This document shows positions 44,096 to 53,042 of a stretch of DNA of 64,000 nucleotides, in pieces; within the stretch, counting starts at the first letter, position 1, and each line of letters starts with the position of its first letter. The stretch comes from Rossellomorea aquimaris (GTDB taxonomy: Bacteria; Bacillota; Bacilli; Bacillales; Bacillaceae_B): NCBI RefSeq assembly GCF_020171925.1, contig NZ_JAIVAR010000001.1:806001-870000 (forward strand). Direction: 5' to 3'. Made by a program: the position numbers and the translations under genes. A model generated the notes under the pieces. That model searched no databases. It was not told the origin of the DNA and saw nothing but the letters and a program-made list of their open reading frames with translations.

Positions 44096-44189
44096 TTCTC
44101 GATATATAGATTTATTTTCACCTTTATATATCGTTAATTCTCGATATGTAGAATCGTTCTCGTCTTTATATATCGTTAATTTTCAATAT
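44096..44189 (+). promoter_or_regulatory. Operator cluster upstream of the paired DMT transporters
   Basis: TTCTCGATAT at 44096-44105 and 44138-44147, the inverse of the ATATCGAGAA site in the arsR promoter, plus a variant TTTCAATAT at 44180. A direct repeat TTTATATATCGTTAATT occurs at 44123 and 44165, 42 bp apart (four helical turns). Confidence 0.7.
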
Positions 44190-44224
44190 CTAAAAATATA
44201 AAACTAAAGGAGACCACGTGCATC

Positions 44225-44656
44225 ATGAAAAAATTCATCATTTATCTCGTTGCCCTGATTGCAGGGATGGCACTCAGCATCGAGGGGGCCATTTACGGTG
44301 AGCTCGGTAAAAGTGTCGGTAAACTCGAAAGCAGCTTTTATAACTTCTTCACTGGATCGATCATTTTAGGGCTCGCCCTTCTTTTTTTCGGAAAGGGAAA
44401 GCTATCCTATACGTTTAAAGCGCCGAAATGGAATCTGCTTGGAGGGATTCTCGGTGTCGTCTATTTAACGATTCTTGTCATCAGTATTCCGATCGTCGGC
44501 GTTGGCTTGTCCATGGTTTCCGTCATCCTTGGTCAAATGGCGATGAGTATCCTGATCGAGCACTTTGGATGGCTTGGAAGTCGGAAGAACCCAGTTAACA
44601 CCTATCAACTATTAGCCATCGGATTTATGTCCGTGGCGTTACTACTAATCTTCTAA
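44225..44656 (+). CDS. Small DMT-superfamily transporter subunit A (DUF606/YdcZ-like)
   Basis: A 143-residue protein with five membrane helices and the YdcZ-type start MKKFIIYLVALIAGMALSIE followed by GAIYGELGKSVGKLESSFYN. Family members work as pairs of half-size proteins. Transport substrate is unknown. AAAGGAG precedes the ATG. It forms an operon with the next, related gene and appears to be controlled by the ArsR repressor upstream. Confidence 0.85.
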   Translation: MKKFIIYLVALIAGMALSIEGAIYGELGKSVGKLESSFYNFFTGSIILGLALLFFGKGKLSYTFKAPKWNLLGGILGVVYLTILVISIPIVGVGLSMVSVILGQMAMSILIEHFGWLGSRKNPVNTYQLLAIGFMSVALLLIF

Positions 44657-44668
44657 GGAGGAGACAGC

Positions 44669-45121
44669 ATGAGTTTCTTTATCATTCTATTCACCCTGCT
44701 TGCAGGGATCATGTTAAGTGCACAATCGTCCATCAACGGGACCTTCAGTAAGAAAGCCGGGACCTTGGAAAGTGCGTTCCTAACGTTCGCAACCGGAACC
44801 CTCTTTCTCATCCTGATCATTTTATTTTTTGGACAAGGCGATGTCCTTGCGCTGCTCCATGCGCCTAAGTGGCAATTGAGTGCCGTTCTATTCGGGGTTG
44901 GCTACCTGTTTCTGACCGTCCTTTCCGTACCGATCATCGGTGTGACCGCAGCCAACATCTCTACCGTCATCGGTCAACTCATCGCCGGCATGGTCATCGA
45001 TCACTTCGGCTGGTTCGGCGGTGTGGAAATTCCGATGGACCCGAAGCGTTGGCTCGCGCTAGTGTGTATGATGCTTGCGCTTTATTTCGTTTATAAAGGG
45101 AATACAGCCCAAACGTCCTAA
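44669..45121 (+). CDS. Small DMT-superfamily transporter subunit B (DUF606/YdcZ-like)
   Basis: A 150-residue paralogue of the preceding gene: FTLLAGIMLSAQSSINGTFS, then KKAGTLESAFLTFATGTLFL, with five helices. Twelve bases separate the two genes and AAGGAGGAGA precedes this start. The pair probably forms an inverted heterodimer, as do other small DMT pairs such as EmrE-like or YkkCD systems. Confidence 0.85.
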   Translation: MSFFIILFTLLAGIMLSAQSSINGTFSKKAGTLESAFLTFATGTLFLILIILFFGQGDVLALLHAPKWQLSAVLFGVGYLFLTVLSVPIIGVTAANISTVIGQLIAGMVIDHFGWFGGVEIPMDPKRWLALVCMMLALYFVYKGNTAQTS

Positions 45122-45137
45122 TGATAAGATAGTGAAA

Positions 45138-45173
45138 CAGGTCTGACCATCGTATGAGGGTCAGACCTGTTTT
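45138..45173. terminator. Bidirectional terminator between the transporters and the DUF3626 gene
   Basis: ACAGGTCTGACC pairs with GGGTCAGACCTGT, followed by TTTTATGG on the plus strand; it touches the stop of the convergent gene. Confidence 0.82.
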
Positions 45174-46251
45174 ATGGTTCCATTGGTCTTCCGTACTTTA
45201 CAAGCACATGCCATAAAAGCATTAATTCCTGCAGCACTTCCTCATACGTTCCCCGGTCGCACCAAGCATCCGGATTCTGCTTCAGGTCCATGACCGCGAG
45301 CCCGATTGTGTGTGCGTCAATGAATTTTTCCTTAGAGATCCGCTTGGCCAAAGATGGCATCGATGGTCCCCTGAAGTCAGCTGGAACATCATCCTCATGG
45401 AGGGTAAAACCCATATGCCATTCAAGATTGATGGAATAGCGGGAGCATATTTGCTCCAGTGTTTTACCGACAGTCGTATTCTTAAAAGACGGATCGGCAA
45501 CCAGAACTTCCACATCTTTTTCCAGAGATATCGGCCCGTGGATTTGGGCTTCCATGTAGTGATTCAGGTTTCGATTCGCCACGCTTCCTCTTCTGCCTTT
45601 TTTGATAGATGAGAACACGTGGTGAATGAACCTTGTCGGAGTCAAATTCTTCTCGCCCAATGCAGACTCTCTTGTGAATAGTTCTTCCAAAAGCGCTGCC
45701 AAGATCAGGTCAAATTCTTGATAGGTCCCTTTCTCAAAGGGATTTTGGTGAGAGTCCAGGTATGTAAAGGTTGAACGGGATGATACATTAGGTGCTAGTA
45801 AAAAATAGCACGAGCCGAACCGCGGAGAAGGTCCATCGGGATGCAACATCAGATTTAGCGCCCCATACTTCGGCCGTTCGTTCATTTTTGCATGGTTTGA
45901 CTGATAAGCTCCGCCAAAGATTTTCTCTTCCCACAAATCCCGGTCTCCACCTGGGAGTGGTGAAACTTTCCCATTTGATATCAATGTTTCAAATTGACTC
46001 TTAACTTCCCCGTGTTTCAGCATGGAATCAGCGACGTTCAACATTGTAGCAGTAGGTCGATCCGGATGGAAGTGGACACCGATCTGAGCTGTCGTCTTCA
46101 TTTGATGAACCGCATGTTCAAACAATTCATCTGTGATATTAGACATCTTCAGTATATGTTGGATGGTGGCCTTCGCTTCCGCCTTATATGTAAAGGCATA
46201 GGCTGTAAAGTAATCCAATGCTTGTTGTTGTGAAGATGTTAACCCCATCAT
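45172..46251 (-). CDS. DUF3626 domain protein
   Basis: About 359 residues. GLTSSQQQALDYFTAYAFTY at the N-terminus, VGVHFHPDRPTATMLNVADS-like IGVHFHPDRPTATMLNVADS, then GGDRDLWEEKIFGGAYQSNH and KYGALNLMLHPDGPSPRFGS are the conserved blocks of DUF3626. The domain has toxin-like (ADP-ribosyltransferase-resembling) features according to some classifications; I can see only the conserved blocks. I start at the ATG at 46251 because GGAGAG is correctly spaced; the TTG at 46272 would overlap that site. Cytoplasmic. Confidence 0.78.
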   Translation of the reverse strand: MMGLTSSQQQALDYFTAYAFTYKAEAKATIQHILKMSNITDELFEHAVHQMKTTAQIGVHFHPDRPTATMLNVADSMLKHGEVKSQFETLISNGKVSPLPGGDRDLWEEKIFGGAYQSNHAKMNERPKYGALNLMLHPDGPSPRFGSCYFLLAPNVSSRSTFTYLDSHQNPFEKGTYQEFDLILAALLEELFTRESALGEKNLTPTRFIHHVFSSIKKGRRGSVANRNLNHYMEAQIHGPISLEKDVEVLVADPSFKNTTVGKTLEQICSRYSINLEWHMGFTLHEDDVPADFRGPSMPSLAKRISKEKFIDAHTIGLAVMDLKQNPDAWCDRGTYEEVLQELMLLWHVLVKYGRPMEP

Positions 46252-46281
46252 GAACCGTCTCTCCTCACTCAATAAAACCCA

Positions 46282-46629
46282 TTATTTCTCCCACAGCTCA
46301 ATCAGCCTGCCATCAGGATCTTTAATCCAAATGAACTGACCAAATTCACTGACCTCTTTTTCCCTTTCCAACCGCACACCGACTTGATTCAGGTGCTCCA
46401 TGGTTTCGTTAAGATCATGTACTTGGAAATTTAACATGACTTGCTGATTGGTTGGAAAATAAGGGTCATCTTCCTTAAAGAAAGAGAAGATTGTTTCACT
46501 ATCAGAATTTTGCTTTATCATGGTTCCATTCCAATCTCCCATATCAATCTTCAATACTTCACTGTACCATTTCTTTACCTCATCCAGGTTTTCCGTCCTC
46601 CAGAAAATACCCCCGAAGCCTTTTATCAT
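46282..46629 (-). CDS. VOC (glyoxalase/dioxygenase-like) family protein
   Basis: A 115-residue protein with the beta-alpha-beta-beta-beta repeat of the vicinal oxygen chelate fold: GGIFWRTENLDEVKKWYSEV near the N-terminus and FGQFIWIKDPDGRLIELWEK at the end, where the C-terminal glutamate is the metal ligand. Members include glyoxalases, dioxygenases and resistance proteins; no specific activity can be named. The start at 46629 (MIKGFGG) lies behind GGGAG. It precedes the DUF3626 gene by 30 bp and may be co-transcribed. Confidence 0.83.
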   Translation of the reverse strand: MIKGFGGIFWRTENLDEVKKWYSEVLKIDMGDWNGTMIKQNSDSETIFSFFKEDDPYFPTNQQVMLNFQVHDLNETMEHLNQVGVRLEREKEVSEFGQFIWIKDPDGRLIELWEK

Positions 46630-46800
46630 GGTTTTCACTCCCTTTATCTTTTCAATTCAAACGATAAGACTTTCCACTCTCATCGAACGATCGCTTAAAG
46701 TCGAGCGGTTACAGAGTGGATTCATGTCAATCAAGATCTAAGCCAGATACTCTCCTAAAGGTATTCTAGTTCAGAAGAGATTCTCCTTCATGAAACACAG

Positions 46801-46862
46801 AATCGGGGACCGTCCCTCACCACACTAAAGCGTTACCGCAATGCGGGACGGTCCCCGATTTT
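46801..46862. repeat. GGGAC hairpin, perfect 16-bp arms
   Basis: AATCGGGGACCGTCCC pairs perfectly with GGGACGGTCCCCGATT around a loop that contains CTAAAGCGTTACC, also seen at 20967. It may be a terminator as well as a dispersed repeat. Confidence 0.8.
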
Positions 46863-46914
46863 GTATTTTGAAAAAATTCAGCAGTCCCCCATTCCCACTT
46901 CTTTCCACTTCTAC

Positions 46915-46934
46915 TATAATACTGTATTGTACAG
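46915..46934 (+). promoter_or_regulatory. Promoter -10 and overlapping palindromic operator of the RND gene
   Basis: TATAAT at 46915-46920 is followed at once by CTGTATTGTACAG (46922-46934), a perfect 5-bp-arm palindrome at the expected transcription start. The -35 (TTCCCA) is weak. A repressor gene is not adjacent. Confidence 0.55.
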
Positions 46935-47055
46935 GACTATTTACACACATAAGAAGCAGGCGTGAACTTATAAATTTTACACATTTTTACGAATACCTTT
47001 CCCTGCTCCTCCGTAAAATGGATTTTGTGCAAACCTTTAGGAAGGAAGTGAGAAC

Positions 47056-47108
47056 TCCGCCTCAGGACCTAGGTGAATATTGGCCTGAGGGAGGCTGTGA
47101 AACAGGCA
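47056..47108 (+). promoter_or_regulatory. Structured leader of the RND efflux gene
   Basis: CCTCAGG (47060-47066) pairs with CCTGAGG (47084-47090) and a second small GGCTG/CAGGC hairpin follows, about 60 nt before the start codon in an untranslated leader of some 230 nt. I know no matching riboswitch. Confidence 0.4.
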
Positions 47109-47170
47109 GTAATCCAGTATCTTTATAGAGAAGGAAAAACGAACCAACAACAGTATTAGGGGGAAAACAC

Positions 47171-50100
47171 ATGCAAGCTTTAGTAAACTGGGGGTTTCGC
47201 AATAAGGCAGCCATGGGGCTTTTGGTCGTCATCACGTTGATCATCGGTATTATCAGCTATTTCCGTCTACCTATGGAATTCTTGCCAGAAGCGGACAATC
47301 CGCAAGTGACGATCGTCACCCTGGGGCAGGGATATGATGCAAGCTCCATGACAACGAATATCACAGAGCCCGTGGAACAAGCGGTCGCATCGATTTCAGG
47401 AAAAACATCGACCCTATCCACGACCGGTGAGGGATATTCCCAGGTCACACTTAATTTTGATTCAAAAACCGATATGAAAGAAGCCAAGAATAAAGTCGAG
47501 GATGCGATCAACGGAATCCGTCTTCCTGAAGGAGTCGGAGAACCGCTAATCTCGCAGCTGAATACCTCTATGATCCCAATCGGTCAGGTGTCGGTGACAT
47601 TCGATGACGGATTGACGAAAAAGAATCTTGATCTCGCTAACGACGAGTTCAAACCGTTGTTCGAGAAGAAACCTGGACTTTCTCAAGTCACCATCGCAGG
47701 TGAAAACAGCCCGCGTGTTCAAATCAACCTGGATCACGACAAGCTGGAAGCGTTACATATCCCGGTCAACGCGGTGATGGGTGTGCTTCAAGGGCAGGAT
47801 GTTTCCGCTTCTGCAGGAAGCACGACGATCGATGGGCAGAAGAGTACCATCACCGTCACGGATAACCTGACGTCCGTGGATGCACTGAAGAATCTGCCCG
47901 TTTCGATGGGGGTCCCGAATGCTCCTGTCGTCAAATTGAAAGACATCGCAACCGTTGAAAAAGTGAAAGCGGAAAACACGATCACGCGGGTGAACGGAAA
48001 AGAAGCCCTTGCGATCGTCCTTTTCAAAGAGAGTGACGCAAGTGCGGTGACGGCCGGGGAACAAGTGAAGGAAACGGTGAATCAAATCAACCGTGACTAT
48101 GATGGTGTCGAAGCAGACGCACTGTTCACAACGGGTGATATGGTGAAGAACTCGGTGAACAGCATGGTGCGGGAAGTCGCGCTCGGTGCATTGTTCGCAA
48201 CACTCGTCATCCTACTGTTCCTAAGAAAATTCAAGCCGACGCTCGTGACCGTCATTTCGATTCCATTATCACTTTGCATCACGCTTTTCCTCCTTTGGTT
48301 ATCGGGAGTCACGTTAAACATCCTTACGCTCGGAGGAGTCGCGGTAGCGGTTGGACGACTGGTCGATGACAGTATCGTCGTCGTCGAAAATATTTTCCGG
48401 CGCAGTCAAAATGAGAAGATCACGAAACAAAATGTGCTCGAAGCGACCATGGAGGTTTCCCGTGCCATCACGTCGTCCACTCTCATTACCGTGGCCGTAT
48501 TCCTGCCAATGGGACTCGTCAATGGCTCGTTAAAAGCGTTCCTGCTTCCTTTCGGTTTGACGGTGACATACTCACTGCTCGCATCACTCCTTGTCGCATT
48601 GACCGTCGTACCATTATTGAGCCGGGGCATGCTGAAAAACACTACATTGCCTGCCCACCGCACACCTCATCGCTATGTAAACGTGCTGCGCTGGTCACTC
48701 AATCATAAATTCGTTCCCATTCTTTTGGCCATTCTTGTATTTGGCGGATCGATCGCCCTTTACATCGCATTACCGAAAGCCGCAACAAATGCAAATGATG
48801 CCTCTTTTGTCTCTGTGACAATGGAATTCCCGAGTGCCACCCCTCAGGACACCATGAAACAGCGCATGACAGACTTCGAGGATAAAATTTCAGGGTTTGA
48901 AGGATACGACTTCTTGATCACCCAGTACGGCTCAAGTGAAGAAAATGCTCAATATGGTTCGGTCAGTGATTCAGACACTGTATTCTACACGGTGATCATG
49001 AAGGAAGATGCCGATGCTGAATCCTTCATCGAACAGGTGAATGACGCAAAGAAAGATGAAAAAGATGTGACCATCACTGCGTCACCATCGTCGATCTTCG
49101 GGGGATCATCCAACTCAAGCATCACCTATGACGTCGTCGGAAATGACACGAATGAACTCCTATCTACTTCCAAAGAACTTATGGATAAAATCAAAGATGT
49201 GGATGGAGTGAAGAAAGTCTCAAGTAACCAGGAGAAAACAGCACCTGTCTTCACCGTGAACGTGAACACCGAAAAAGCGAACGCCCAGCAAACAGCGATG
49301 CAAATCCGCTCCTTGCTGAACCCGCAGCCGATCGGAGTCATCAACCTGGATGACGAAACAACGCCTGTATTCCTGGACGCCGGCGTCAACCCGGATACGT
49401 TGTCCGATCTGAAGGATTTAACGATCGCAACAAGTTCAGGCATCCAGCCGTTGACTGAAGTAGCTTCCATCACGGAAGAACAGAAACCAAGCACCGTCCT
49501 GCATAAAGATGGTGACTTATTCGTCCGCATCACGGCAGAGGTGGAACCTGAAGAGTTATCGGTCATCTCGAAGAATATCGATACCAAGATCAAAGAGGTC
49601 GACCTGCCGAAAGGCGTTTCCCTCGATACCGGAGGCGCAGCTGCTCAACAGGCAGACGATTTCAAGGATCTTGGAATGACGATGCTCGCTTCCATCCTGA
49701 TTGTCTACCTGATCATGGTCCTTACCTTTAAGACGTTGAAAGCGCCACTTGCCATCTTGATCACACTGCCGCTCGCTTCAATCGGAGCCGTCCTCGGACT
49801 GCTCATCGCGCGAGTCCCGGCAGATGCAACGGCTCTCATCGGCGCACTGATGCTGATCGGTATCGTCGTCACGAATGCCATCGTCCTGATCGACCGCGTC
49901 AAGCAGAACGAAGAAACGATGATCATCCGCGACGCCATTCTAGAAGCATGCGGAACTCGGCTGCGTCCTGTCGTCATGACCGCCATCGCCACCATCTGTG
50001 CCATGCTACCGCTTCTATTCGGTCACACCGAAGACGGAAGCCTCGTGTCCAAATCGCTTGCGGTTGTCGTCATCGGCGGTCTCGCCGGTGCAACTGTCCT

Positions 50101-50203
50101 GACGTTGGTGGTAGTTCCTGTGTTCTACGAATTGCTTTACTTTAGAAAATCGAAGCGTCAACGCGCTCAGCAATTGGAGGGTGCGGAGAAGATCGCTCAG
50201 TAG
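47171..50203 (+). CDS. RND family efflux permease, SwrC/AcrB-like
   Basis: A 1010-residue inner-membrane transporter with twelve helices and two large extracytoplasmic loops. Features: N-terminal helix (AAMGLLVVITLIIGIISYFR) and FLPEADNPQVTIVTLGQGYD; the proton-relay helix LTLGGVAVAVGRLVDDSIVV with VVENI near residues 395-415; a second half beginning at about residue 510 and ending with LIGALMLIGIVVTNAIVLID. The closest Bacillus relative is SwrC, involved in surfactin tolerance and swarming, but substrate range is not readable. No membrane-fusion partner lies next to it, as is usual in bacilli. GGGGGAA precedes the ATG. Confidence 0.92.
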   Translation: MQALVNWGFRNKAAMGLLVVITLIIGIISYFRLPMEFLPEADNPQVTIVTLGQGYDASSMTTNITEPVEQAVASISGKTSTLSTTGEGYSQVTLNFDSKTDMKEAKNKVEDAINGIRLPEGVGEPLISQLNTSMIPIGQVSVTFDDGLTKKNLDLANDEFKPLFEKKPGLSQVTIAGENSPRVQINLDHDKLEALHIPVNAVMGVLQGQDVSASAGSTTIDGQKSTITVTDNLTSVDALKNLPVSMGVPNAPVVKLKDIATVEKVKAENTITRVNGKEALAIVLFKESDASAVTAGEQVKETVNQINRDYDGVEADALFTTGDMVKNSVNSMVREVALGALFATLVILLFLRKFKPTLVTVISIPLSLCITLFLLWLSGVTLNILTLGGVAVAVGRLVDDSIVVVENIFRRSQNEKITKQNVLEATMEVSRAITSSTLITVAVFLPMGLVNGSLKAFLLPFGLTVTYSLLASLLVALTVVPLLSRGMLKNTTLPAHRTPHRYVNVLRWSLNHKFVPILLAILVFGGSIALYIALPKAATNANDASFVSVTMEFPSATPQDTMKQRMTDFEDKISGFEGYDFLITQYGSSEENAQYGSVSDSDTVFYTVIMKEDADAESFIEQVNDAKKDEKDVTITASPSSIFGGSSNSSITYDVVGNDTNELLSTSKELMDKIKDVDGVKKVSSNQEKTAPVFTVNVNTEKANAQQTAMQIRSLLNPQPIGVINLDDETTPVFLDAGVNPDTLSDLKDLTIATSSGIQPLTEVASITEEQKPSTVLHKDGDLFVRITAEVEPEELSVISKNIDTKIKEVDLPKGVSLDTGGAAAQQADDFKDLGMTMLASILIVYLIMVLTFKTLKAPLAILITLPLASIGAVLGLLIARVPADATALIGALMLIGIVVTNAIVLIDRVKQNEETMIIRDAILEACGTRLRPVVMTAIATICAMLPLLFGHTEDGSLVSKSLAVVVIGGLAGATVLTLVVVPVFYELLYFRKSKRQRAQQLEGAEKIAQ

Positions 50204-50210
50204 GAATGAA

Positions 50211-50244
50211 GGCCGCCGGGTTTATTGGCGGCCTGTTTTATTTT
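50211..50244 (+). terminator. Terminator of the RND gene
   Basis: GGCCGCC and GGCGGCC arms followed by TGTTTTATTTT. Confidence 0.88.
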
Positions 50245-50382
50245 GGTTGGGATTGGGGTTGGGGTTTTTGTAAGTCGGGGCATGACCCATATACACTTAA
50301 GCGGGCAGTCTCCGATAAATATTTTGTACATTTTTTGGCTCTGAACATACTCTCGTGGGTATTAACAGCCTGGATTCATAAG

Positions 50383-50505
50383 TTTTGATAATATATGTTT
50401 GTTTTTGATAATAAATGGTGATTTTTTGATAATATATCCAGAGTTTTCGATAATAAATTGTCGCTTTTTGATAATAAAATCCTTGTTCAACAGCAAAATA
50501 CCCCT
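50383..50505. repeat. Periodic intergenic repeat array, class I copy 3
   Basis: GATAATA cores at 50387, 50407, 50428, 50449 and 50470 (steps 20, 21, 21, 21), then AATACCCCT 27 bp after the last core, and about 40 bp later AAATCACACTTCGTTTAAAT, also found in a similar form after copy 2. Confidence 0.88.
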
Positions 50506-50735
50506 TCAATAACGAAGTAAAAGTAGCTTTTCATCATCTAAAATCACACTTCGTTTAAATACTTTATCTTTTCAATCAATAAAGAAGCTAATTTGGCTTT
50601 TTTCATCCTAAAACACATAAAAACGGCGATTCCGATTCCAAAGGAAAAGAACCTCCATATGAACTACGCTCTTTTCCGTGACGTCAGCGCGATCGGGGAC
50701 ATTTCGTTACAAGCTTTGCCTCTTTTTTTAAAACT

Positions 50736-50988
50736 CTACCATATTGGTGACTCCTGCTTTTCCCACTCAGTTGGTCCTTCGTTCGACTTTATCAATTTTC
50801 TCCAATAATCACCTGTCTGTTTATCAAAGACGATCATGTTGTTTTCAGAATTCATACCGGAACTGCTCGTCCTGCGTGCTGTCCCCTGATTCTTGACCGG
50901 AACTTAATGAATACGAAGTGAGCCAACTGCCTAATAGAATACACAATCCGAAAACTAGAATAGAAATAGATTGTACGTTTTTACCCAT
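50736..50988 (-). pseudogene. Frameshifted small membrane-anchored protein gene
   Basis: The ATG at 50988, behind GAGGGAT, opens MGKNVQSISILVFGLCILLG then SWLTSYSLSSGQESGDSTQD before the frame ends. The next frame carries the rest: SSSGMNSENNMIVFDKQTGD and YWRKLIKSNEGPTEWEKQES to 50736. One frame change inside the variable linker separates an intact membrane anchor from an intact C-terminal domain. Either a recent pseudogene or a sequencing slip. Confidence 0.62.
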
Positions 50989-51104
50989 AAGGATCCCTCT
51001 CTCTTCTGGTGAACTAATCTGCCACCTAACCCCCGCCTAACAATCATGAACGTATGATCGTCAAACTTACATTGATCCTTTCCGAGCATCGGTAAGAAAT
51101 AAAT

Positions 51105-51425
51105 TCATACTCCAGATGTAATCTTTGTCCGATAAACCCACAAAGTGACTAGATTTAGGATTACTGTAACGATAAGTAAAATAGCGGATACTGCTGCAGT
51201 AAAATGCATTGTATCTAAAAGTGCTGACCAATCTCCAACACTTACCTTGTAGTAGGTATAGAAAATCTGAAAGAAGAGTGAGATCCCGCAAGCAGTTAAG
51301 CTGATGATGGAGTATGTCATCAAGCTTCTATTAGTTCGTTTTTTATTTTCAACTAGACTTACAACCGGAAGCAACCAAGCAACTACTCCAAGGATCAGGC
51401 TTCCTACATTCAATAATGAATACAT
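51105..51425 (-). CDS. Hypothetical membrane protein, 106 residues
   Basis: Three predicted helices (LNVGSLILGVVAWLLPVVSL, SIISLTACGISLFFQIFYTY, FTAAVSAILLIVTVILNLVT) and a basic tail. GAGGAGGATT precedes the ATG. No motif known; it resembles small Bacillus proteins of unannotated function that occur in operons with other envelope proteins. Confidence 0.7.
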   Translation of the reverse strand: MYSLLNVGSLILGVVAWLLPVVSLVENKKRTNRSLMTYSIISLTACGISLFFQIFYTYYKVSVGDWSALLDTMHFTAAVSAILLIVTVILNLVTLWVYRTKITSGV

Positions 51426-51455
51426 ATGTACAATCCTCCTCAGTCCGTGAATTAC

Positions 51456-51799
51456 CTAGTCACAGAAATTCACTCGTTTTTCGCTTAAAACGTCCCCCGT
51501 GCTTTTCTTAATGGTTACTTCGAAGCCCTCACAAAAAGAAAGATCTCTTTCATCAATTAGGTCGATAATGAACGTTTCCTTTGTTTCCTCAATTGATTTC
51601 TCCGCAAACGGCTTAGACTCCAAACTAGAACGCGATGTCCACCAACCCGAAAGATGGCGTTGAGCAATTTTAATTGTTAGGTATTGTTCACGGGTAATTC
51701 AGTACGATCTAGGTGCATTGTTTTAGCATCTTTGTATAGAAAAATGCCAATTGGAATGACGAATAGTGTAAGGGACAAAATTAACATGATTTTTTTCAA
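51456..51799 (-). pseudogene. Frameshifted membrane-anchored protein gene
   Basis: TTG at 51799 opens MKKIMLILSLTLFVIPIGIF with LYKDAKTMHLDRTELPV, then a stop; another frame continues REQYLTIKIAQRHLSGWWTS, RSSLESKPFAEKSIEETKET and FIIDLIDERDLSFCEGFEVT to 51456. So it is a one-helix anchored protein with a broken linker. Its neighbour at 50736 is broken the same way. Family unknown. Confidence 0.6.
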
Positions 51800-51920
51800 T
51801 GACCGAAACACTCCTGTGGCGAATTTTAATGGTTTCCTTCATTAGCGGCAGCCAAAGGTGGTTTTTGAGGAGCTTCAGATAATGCCCACGGAAATGGAAT
51901 ACTGTTATTCAATAAACGTC

Positions 51921-52403
51921 TTACTTAAACGATCCCGCCATCTCCACCAACTGCCCTTTACTAACCTCACTCGCAGTAAGTTTATAGGCATAGGCTATTT
52001 CATAGTACATGCCCTCTTGTTCCCAGGTGATCATTCTTTTCCCCGAATGGTCTGGCATGAACGTACCGTTCACATCATTTCCTATTTTAATCGTCTCTTT
52101 CTTTATTTCCTTTGGATACTCAATCTCTTCGCTCATGATTTTAATGGTTATGAACTCTTTATCCGCATTGAACAGAGTGAACGTAATTCCCTGATCCCTA
52201 GAACCAAACTCATAAAGCTGCAGTTCATCAAACGGCACTTTCGTTGGGATTTTTGCGTTCGGGGTTGCTCTTTCCATTTTAGAAGTTAGTTCTGAATCGT
52301 TTAGATCATGCATCTTGCCTCGTGAAACAGACCACCCGACTAAGATTGTAGTCAGCGCGATTACTAGAAGTACAAAAATAACGACGTTCTTTCTTTTCAC
52401 CAT
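51921..52403 (-). CDS. Hypothetical single-pass membrane protein
   Basis: 160 residues with one N-terminal helix (NVVIFVLLVIALTTILVGWS) and an extracytoplasmic domain with FDELQLYEFGSRDQGITFTL and MITWEQEGMYYEIAYAYKLT, a pattern like DUF4367-type C-terminal domains of anti-sigma proteins, but without the anti-sigma N-terminus. GGAGAGAGG precedes the ATG. It follows two broken anchored-protein genes on the same strand, and the group may once have been an operon. Confidence 0.7.
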   Translation of the reverse strand: MVKRKNVVIFVLLVIALTTILVGWSVSRGKMHDLNDSELTSKMERATPNAKIPTKVPFDELQLYEFGSRDQGITFTLFNADKEFITIKIMSEEIEYPKEIKKETIKIGNDVNGTFMPDHSGKRMITWEQEGMYYEIAYAYKLTASEVSKGQLVEMAGSFK

Positions 52404-52442
52404 TTCCTCTCTCCTTTGGGTACGGTTTGAACAACTACCTGA

Positions 52443-52985
52443 TCACCCTAACTTCACATCGTCCCCTATGTACTTCTCCATCCGGATATCCGACCACATT
52501 TTATCCTGCCAATAGGTGAAATCATGGATGATGCCAATCTCCTTATAGCCTAGCTTCTTATACAGCCTTTGTGCCTGTGTATTGAATTCAAATACGCCCA
52601 GTTCGATACGTTTAAGGCCTTGCTTCTTAATCTGTTCTTCAAGGAATAGCATCGCCTTATAGCCAATCCCCTTGCCACGGCCATCGGGCTCGCCAATCGT
52701 AATCCCGATCCAGGCTGTTCCTTGCTCTTTTTTATACAGATGGTTCGGGTCGACCATATAGCTCATTTCCCCGATTAGCTGATCATCCTGATAAATCAAG
52801 TAGATATGTAGATGTTCCAAACGTTCTTTTATGTGATCAAGGGTGATGATCCTTTCTGTTTCCAATTCTGTTCGGTTTTGATTAGGGCGACTCATCGGGA
52901 TCAACTCGGGATCGTTTTCCCAGCGATTAAACGCATCAAGGATTTCCAAGGTGGGTTCGGTTAGTTTGATAAAATGCGTATTCAT
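52443..52985 (-). CDS. GNAT family N-acetyltransferase
   Basis: A 180-residue enzyme. Motif A is WIGITIGEPDGRGKGIGYKA, motif B includes GLKRIELGVFEFNTQAQRLY with KKLGYKEIG. Transfers acetyl from acetyl-CoA to an amine; substrate unknown. AGGAGGTCCC precedes the ATG. It stands alone between two small unrelated genes. Confidence 0.88.
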   Translation of the reverse strand: MNTHFIKLTEPTLEILDAFNRWENDPELIPMSRPNQNRTELETERIITLDHIKERLEHLHIYLIYQDDQLIGEMSYMVDPNHLYKKEQGTAWIGITIGEPDGRGKGIGYKAMLFLEEQIKKQGLKRIELGVFEFNTQAQRLYKKLGYKEIGIIHDFTYWQDKMWSDIRMEKYIGDDVKLG

Positions 52986-53042
52986 GGGACCTCCTATTAT
53001 TTGTTAATTAAAGCGAAAAACGGAGTGAAAATCGTCCCCACT

